Below are positions 33,626 through 36,348 of a DNA stretch of 36,348 nt, piece after piece. The DNA is from Planctomycetota bacterium (GTDB lineage: Bacteria > Planctomycetota > J132), in NCBI GenBank assembly GCA_003694635.1, contig RFKQ01000108.1:1-36348 (forward strand). Reading direction: 5' to 3'. Made by a program: the position numbers and the translations under genes. The stretch's first letter is position 1. The number at the start of each line of letters is the position of its first letter. Under the pieces are notes generated by a model. It searched no databases. It saw only the letters and a program-made list of their open reading frames with translations, and had not been told where the DNA came from.

Positions 33626-36094
33626 ATGAGCTGTATTTGTCCTTATTGTGAGAGAGAGCTTGAGCTTTCCGAGGATAGTTCGGTGGTATTATGTCCGGAG
33701 TGTGGGAAGGAGATTGATTTTAGTGATGCGGAGACAAAGGTAAACACATCTGCATCGAATGGGGAGACGGAGGGGGAGAATGGGGGGCAGGGGGTATCTT
33801 CTACGGATGGGAAGAGGTCTCAGATCATCGGTGGTTATGAGATTTTGGACTTATTGGGTAAAGGTGGGATGGCGGCGGTGTATCGGGCGCGTCAGCTTTC
33901 GTTGAATCGGGAAGTAGCGGTGAAGGTATTGCCTAGGAGTTTGGCGCGTCAGGAGGAGTTTGTTCAGCGTTTTAATCGTGAAGCGGAGATGATGGCGAAG
34001 TTAATTCACCCCAACATTGTGCAGGTGATTGATCGGGGCGTGGAGGGGGATTTGTATTATTTTGTGATGGAGTTTGTGGATGGCAGGGGTTTGGATGGGG
34101 TGCTTCGGGAAGGGCGTTTGACGTTGGAGGAGAAGCTTCAGGTGGTGGTTGAGGTTTGCAAGGGTTTGGCGTACGCGCATGAGCAGGGGATTGTGCATCG
34201 GGATATTAAGCCGTCGAATATTTTGGTGAATCGTCGTGGATTGGTGAAGATTGCGGATTTTGGGATAGCGGGGATTTTGCGCAAGGGTGAGGGTGGTGAG
34301 GAGGAGGGTTTGACGCGCACGGGTGTAGGGATGGGTACATTGAGGTATATGGCGCCGGAGCAGAAGTGTGATGCGAAGAATGTGGATCATCGGGCGGACA
34401 TTTATGCGTTGGGGGTGATGATTTATGAGATGTTGACGGGTGAGTATCCGGTGGGTCGGTTTCCGATGCCATCTCAGGTTTGCAAGGGTTTGGACAGTCG
34501 TTTGGACATGGTGGTGGATAGGTGTTTGCAGTTTGATCCGCAGAAGCGTTTTGACAATGTTTTGGAGTTAGCGGGGATTTTGGAGGAGGTTTTACGGGAT
34601 TGGAGTGGGGAGGGGCCCACGCAGGTAGGGCGAATGGGTGGGAGAGAATTGGTCTCTTCGGGGGGGAGGGGAAGGAGTTGGTGGTGGTTGGGTTTGGTTT
34701 TGTTGTTGCTGTTAGGAGGGGTGGGAGGTGTAGGTTTTGCATTGGGTTGGGAGAGGGTTTTGGAGGGTTTTGGATTTCGTAAGGGTAGGTCTTCGGGTGA
34801 GTTGTGGAAGGCTGAGGAGAAGAGTGGGGCTGTGGATGCTTCTTCGCCGGTGGTGGGTAGGAAGGTAGGTGGAGCCGTTTCTACGGCTCGTGGTTCTTCT
34901 GGCGGTGGAGTTGCAGCGGGAGGGGGCAAAGAGGGCGTTTTGGCTTCTAGGAAGGTGGAGGGTGCTACAGGGAAGAGGAGAACAACTTCGTTGGAGGGGA
35001 GGAAGGTGGTGAAGAAGGTGGTGAAGAATGGGGATTCTTCCTCGGACTTAGGAAAGAAGGGCGTTCAAACGGAGGGGAGGCGGGGGAGGTTTTTGCGTCT
35101 TCTGAAGGAGGCGGAGCGCTATTTGTCTAGGGGGGAGGGGAAGAGGGCGTTGGAGTTATACGAGCGGTTGTGGTTATGGTTTCCGGCTTATCGCAAGGGT
35201 TTGGAGAGGGGGAGGAAGTTGGCGCGTTTATGGGTGCGTTTGAGGGAGTATATGCGTTTGGGGCAAGGGCGGGAGAAGGCGAGGGAGTATGGCGAGGCGG
35301 AGGGGATGTATCGCAAGGCGTTGGGGTTGGCGAGGAGGATTCGGGAGTTATCAGGTCGTTCTCTTCCTGTGGAGAAGGAGTTGTTGGGGAGGTTGTCTAG
35401 GTTGGAGGCTAGGCGGGAGGAGTTTAAGCGTTACTTTTCCAAAGCGGAGGAGTTGCGCATGGCGGGGAAATACAAAGCGGCTTTGGGGTGGTATCGGCGT
35501 GCGGGCCGTGTGATAGATGGGCGGGGTAGTTTGCAATGGAGAAAGAGTTTGGAGGGTGTGGGCGAGGCGTTGTGCAAGGCGCAGAAGTTTGGTTTGGCTT
35601 TGGAGTTTTACAGGTTATTGGAGAGGAGTTCGGAGGGCGAGGTCAAGAGGAAGTATGGAGAGAAGGTGGAGGAGCTTGGTTTGATTTTGGAGAATTTAAA
35701 GAAGGTAGAGGCGGCGCGTTCTGCGTCGTTATCGGAATCTTCTTATAAGCGTCTTACCCAGAAGGCGATTGCTTATGAGAGGCGGGGGGATTTAAAGAAG
35801 GCTTTGGAGCTTTATGAGGGGGCGTATCGGCGGACGAAGGACAGGCGGCTTTTGGCGCCTATATCTCGTTTAAAGGAGGTATTGCGGGCGTTTCAGTTGC
35901 AGGCTTGGGAGGGGGTGATGCGGGAGTCGGTGCAGGCAGCGGAGAGGTACGAGCGTTTGGGGCAGAATGAGAGGGCCTTGGAGGCTTATCTTAAGGCCTT
36001 GCTTTACGCCAAAAAGTTGGGGGACAGGGAAGAGGTCGCCAAGTTGCAGAAGAAGGTTGGTCGTTTGGAGAGGAAGTTAGGCCGTTCTTCGTAG
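33626..36094 (+). CDS. Transmembrane Ser/Thr protein kinase with zinc ribbon and TPR-like tail
   Basis: The ATG has GAGG 7 bases before it; 822 residues. Order: an N-terminal zinc ribbon (C5-x2-C8 and C23-x2-C26), an acidic Gly/Ser/Glu linker, the kinase domain (about 70-325) with GKGGMA, Lys100 in VAVKV, HRD (191-193), DFG (211-213) and APEQ; one membrane span (353-374); a long low-complexity basic Gly/Ser/Lys stretch (about 385-480); and helical repeats from about 485 to 822 with TPR-like pairs such as RGEGKRALELYERLW and RGDLKKALELYEGAY. All catalytic motifs are intact. The zinc ribbon is cytoplasmic and the TPR part probably external. Sense-strand codons are strongly G-rich, opposite to the left-hand genes. 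Confidence 0.93.
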   Translation: MSCICPYCERELELSEDSSVVLCPECGKEIDFSDAETKVNTSASNGETEGENGGQGVSSTDGKRSQIIGGYEILDLLGKGGMAAVYRARQLSLNREVAVKVLPRSLARQEEFVQRFNREAEMMAKLIHPNIVQVIDRGVEGDLYYFVMEFVDGRGLDGVLREGRLTLEEKLQVVVEVCKGLAYAHEQGIVHRDIKPSNILVNRRGLVKIADFGIAGILRKGEGGEEEGLTRTGVGMGTLRYMAPEQKCDAKNVDHRADIYALGVMIYEMLTGEYPVGRFPMPSQVCKGLDSRLDMVVDRCLQFDPQKRFDNVLELAGILEEVLRDWSGEGPTQVGRMGGRELVSSGGRGRSWWWLGLVLLLLLGGVGGVGFALGWERVLEGFGFRKGRSSGELWKAEEKSGAVDASSPVVGRKVGGAVSTARGSSGGGVAAGGGKEGVLASRKVEGATGKRRTTSLEGRKVVKKVVKNGDSSSDLGKKGVQTEGRRGRFLRLLKEAERYLSRGEGKRALELYERLWLWFPAYRKGLERGRKLARLWVRLREYMRLGQGREKAREYGEAEGMYRKALGLARRIRELSGRSLPVEKELLGRLSRLEARREEFKRYFSKAEELRMAGKYKAALGWYRRAGRVIDGRGSLQWRKSLEGVGEALCKAQKFGLALEFYRLLERSSEGEVKRKYGEKVEELGLILENLKKVEAARSASLSESSYKRLTQKAIAYERRGDLKKALELYEGAYRRTKDRRLLAPISRLKEVLRAFQLQAWEGVMRESVQAAERYERLGQNERALEAYLKALLYAKKLGDREEVAKLQKKVGRLERKLGRSS

Positions 36095-36117
36095 ATTAAA
36101 CGAAAGGGTTTAGAGAG

Positions 36118-36348
36118 ATGTCAGAGGATTCGAGAAGGGATAGGATAGATCGGTTATTTGGAGAGGAGGAGGAACCTTCCTCTTCTTTGGGGGAGAGGCG
36201 CGGTAGGGAGGAGGTGGATGGGGTATCATCGGAGATTTCTTTATCTTCTTCGGAGGAGGTTGCCTCTTCGTCTGTGGAGGGAGGTGGGGATATGTCGTCG
36301 GGGTTAGTGGAGGGGGGAGGGGATGAGCCTTCTTCCGCTTCTGCGCGG
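36118..36348 (+). CDS. Acidic low-complexity protein, N-terminal fragment (3' end outside window)
   Basis: A frame opens at ATG 36118, 23 bases after the kinase stop, and runs 77 codons to the window edge without a stop. It is rich in Glu, Ser, Gly and Asp (for example RLFGEEEEPSSSLGERRG), with no hydrophobic segment, so this part is probably disordered. A weak GA-rich stretch precedes the start. Position suggests the same operon as the kinase; it could be a kinase substrate or the start of a larger protein. It is listed because spacing, strand and codon style match its neighbour. Confidence 0.55.
   Translation, partial: MSEDSRRDRIDRLFGEEEEPSSSLGERRGREEVDGVSSEISLSSSEEVASSSVEGGGDMSSGLVEGGGDEPSSASAR

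Noticed and set aside
1-36348. tRNA, rRNA, CRISPR array, insertion sequence or prophage genes
   Set aside because: No T-loop-like GTTCGA-centred cloverleaf, no regularly spaced repeats with unique spacers, and no transposase, integrase or phage protein was seen.

Overview
The window looks like a chromosomal segment of a Gram-negative, planctomycete-like bacterium. Evidence seen directly: LpxB (lipid A, hence an outer membrane); three Ser/Thr kinases of the Hanks type, two of them complete with a single membrane span; exported HEAT-repeat proteins, one ending its repeat block with the TG..F..D...WqnWW signature; an FHA domain fused to the TadA/CpaF pilus ATPase; and a lipoprotein MsrA. The assignment to Planctomycetes or a neighbouring phylum is inference. 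No rRNA, tRNA, CRISPR array or insertion sequence was recognised.

Layout. (1) 1-8941, plus strand: the tail of a Ser/Thr kinase, a TatD hydrolase, a 794-base gap with four consecutive hairpins, a HEAT-repeat protein, then a sugar-nucleotide group (UDP-glucose dehydrogenase, UDP-glucuronate decarboxylase, GT4 glycosyltransferase) that can make UDP-xylose and use a nucleotide sugar. These are followed by an exported HEAT plus alpha/beta-hydrolase fusion whose catalytic triad is missing, and a thioredoxin-like [2Fe-2S] protein. (2) 8998-17501, minus strand, eight closely spaced genes: TadE-like pseudopilin, DUF2058 protein, Gfo/Idh/MocA-like oxidoreductase, radical SAM/SPASM-like enzyme, LpxB, exported alpha/beta hydrolase with an intact triad, a large basic membrane protein, and a small lipoprotein. 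(3) 18002-22519, plus strand: oligopeptide ABC transporter OppA-OppB-OppC without its ATPases, then lipoprotein MsrA. (4) 22615-23223, minus: an exported protein that is 37% Lys+Arg. (5) 23671-29389, plus: a kinase, an exported unknown, CpaB, FHA-CpaF and TadB, forming part of a Flp/tight-adherence pilus locus. (6) 29644-33259, minus: NtrC-type response regulator and its histidine kinase. (7) 33626-36348, plus: a zinc-ribbon/kinase/TPR-like receptor and the start of an acidic low-complexity protein.

How the parts fit. The tad genes supply the motor (CpaF), platform (TadB) and periplasmic component (CpaB) of a secretion pilus. The adjacent kinase and the phospho-threonine-reading FHA domain on the motor suggest phosphorylation control of pilus assembly (inference).

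Two window-scale signals stand out. First, base-composition skew on the plus strand goes from strongly C-rich (left, to about 22.5 kb) through a mixed zone to strongly G-rich (from about 29.5 kb), partly independent of gene orientation. This is the pattern expected across a replication origin or a similar replichore boundary. Second, a family of hairpin-plus-purine-linker repeats occurs at 22.54-22.61, 23.49-23.65 and 29.42-29.64 kb, and two of these three clusters sit between convergent gene ends.
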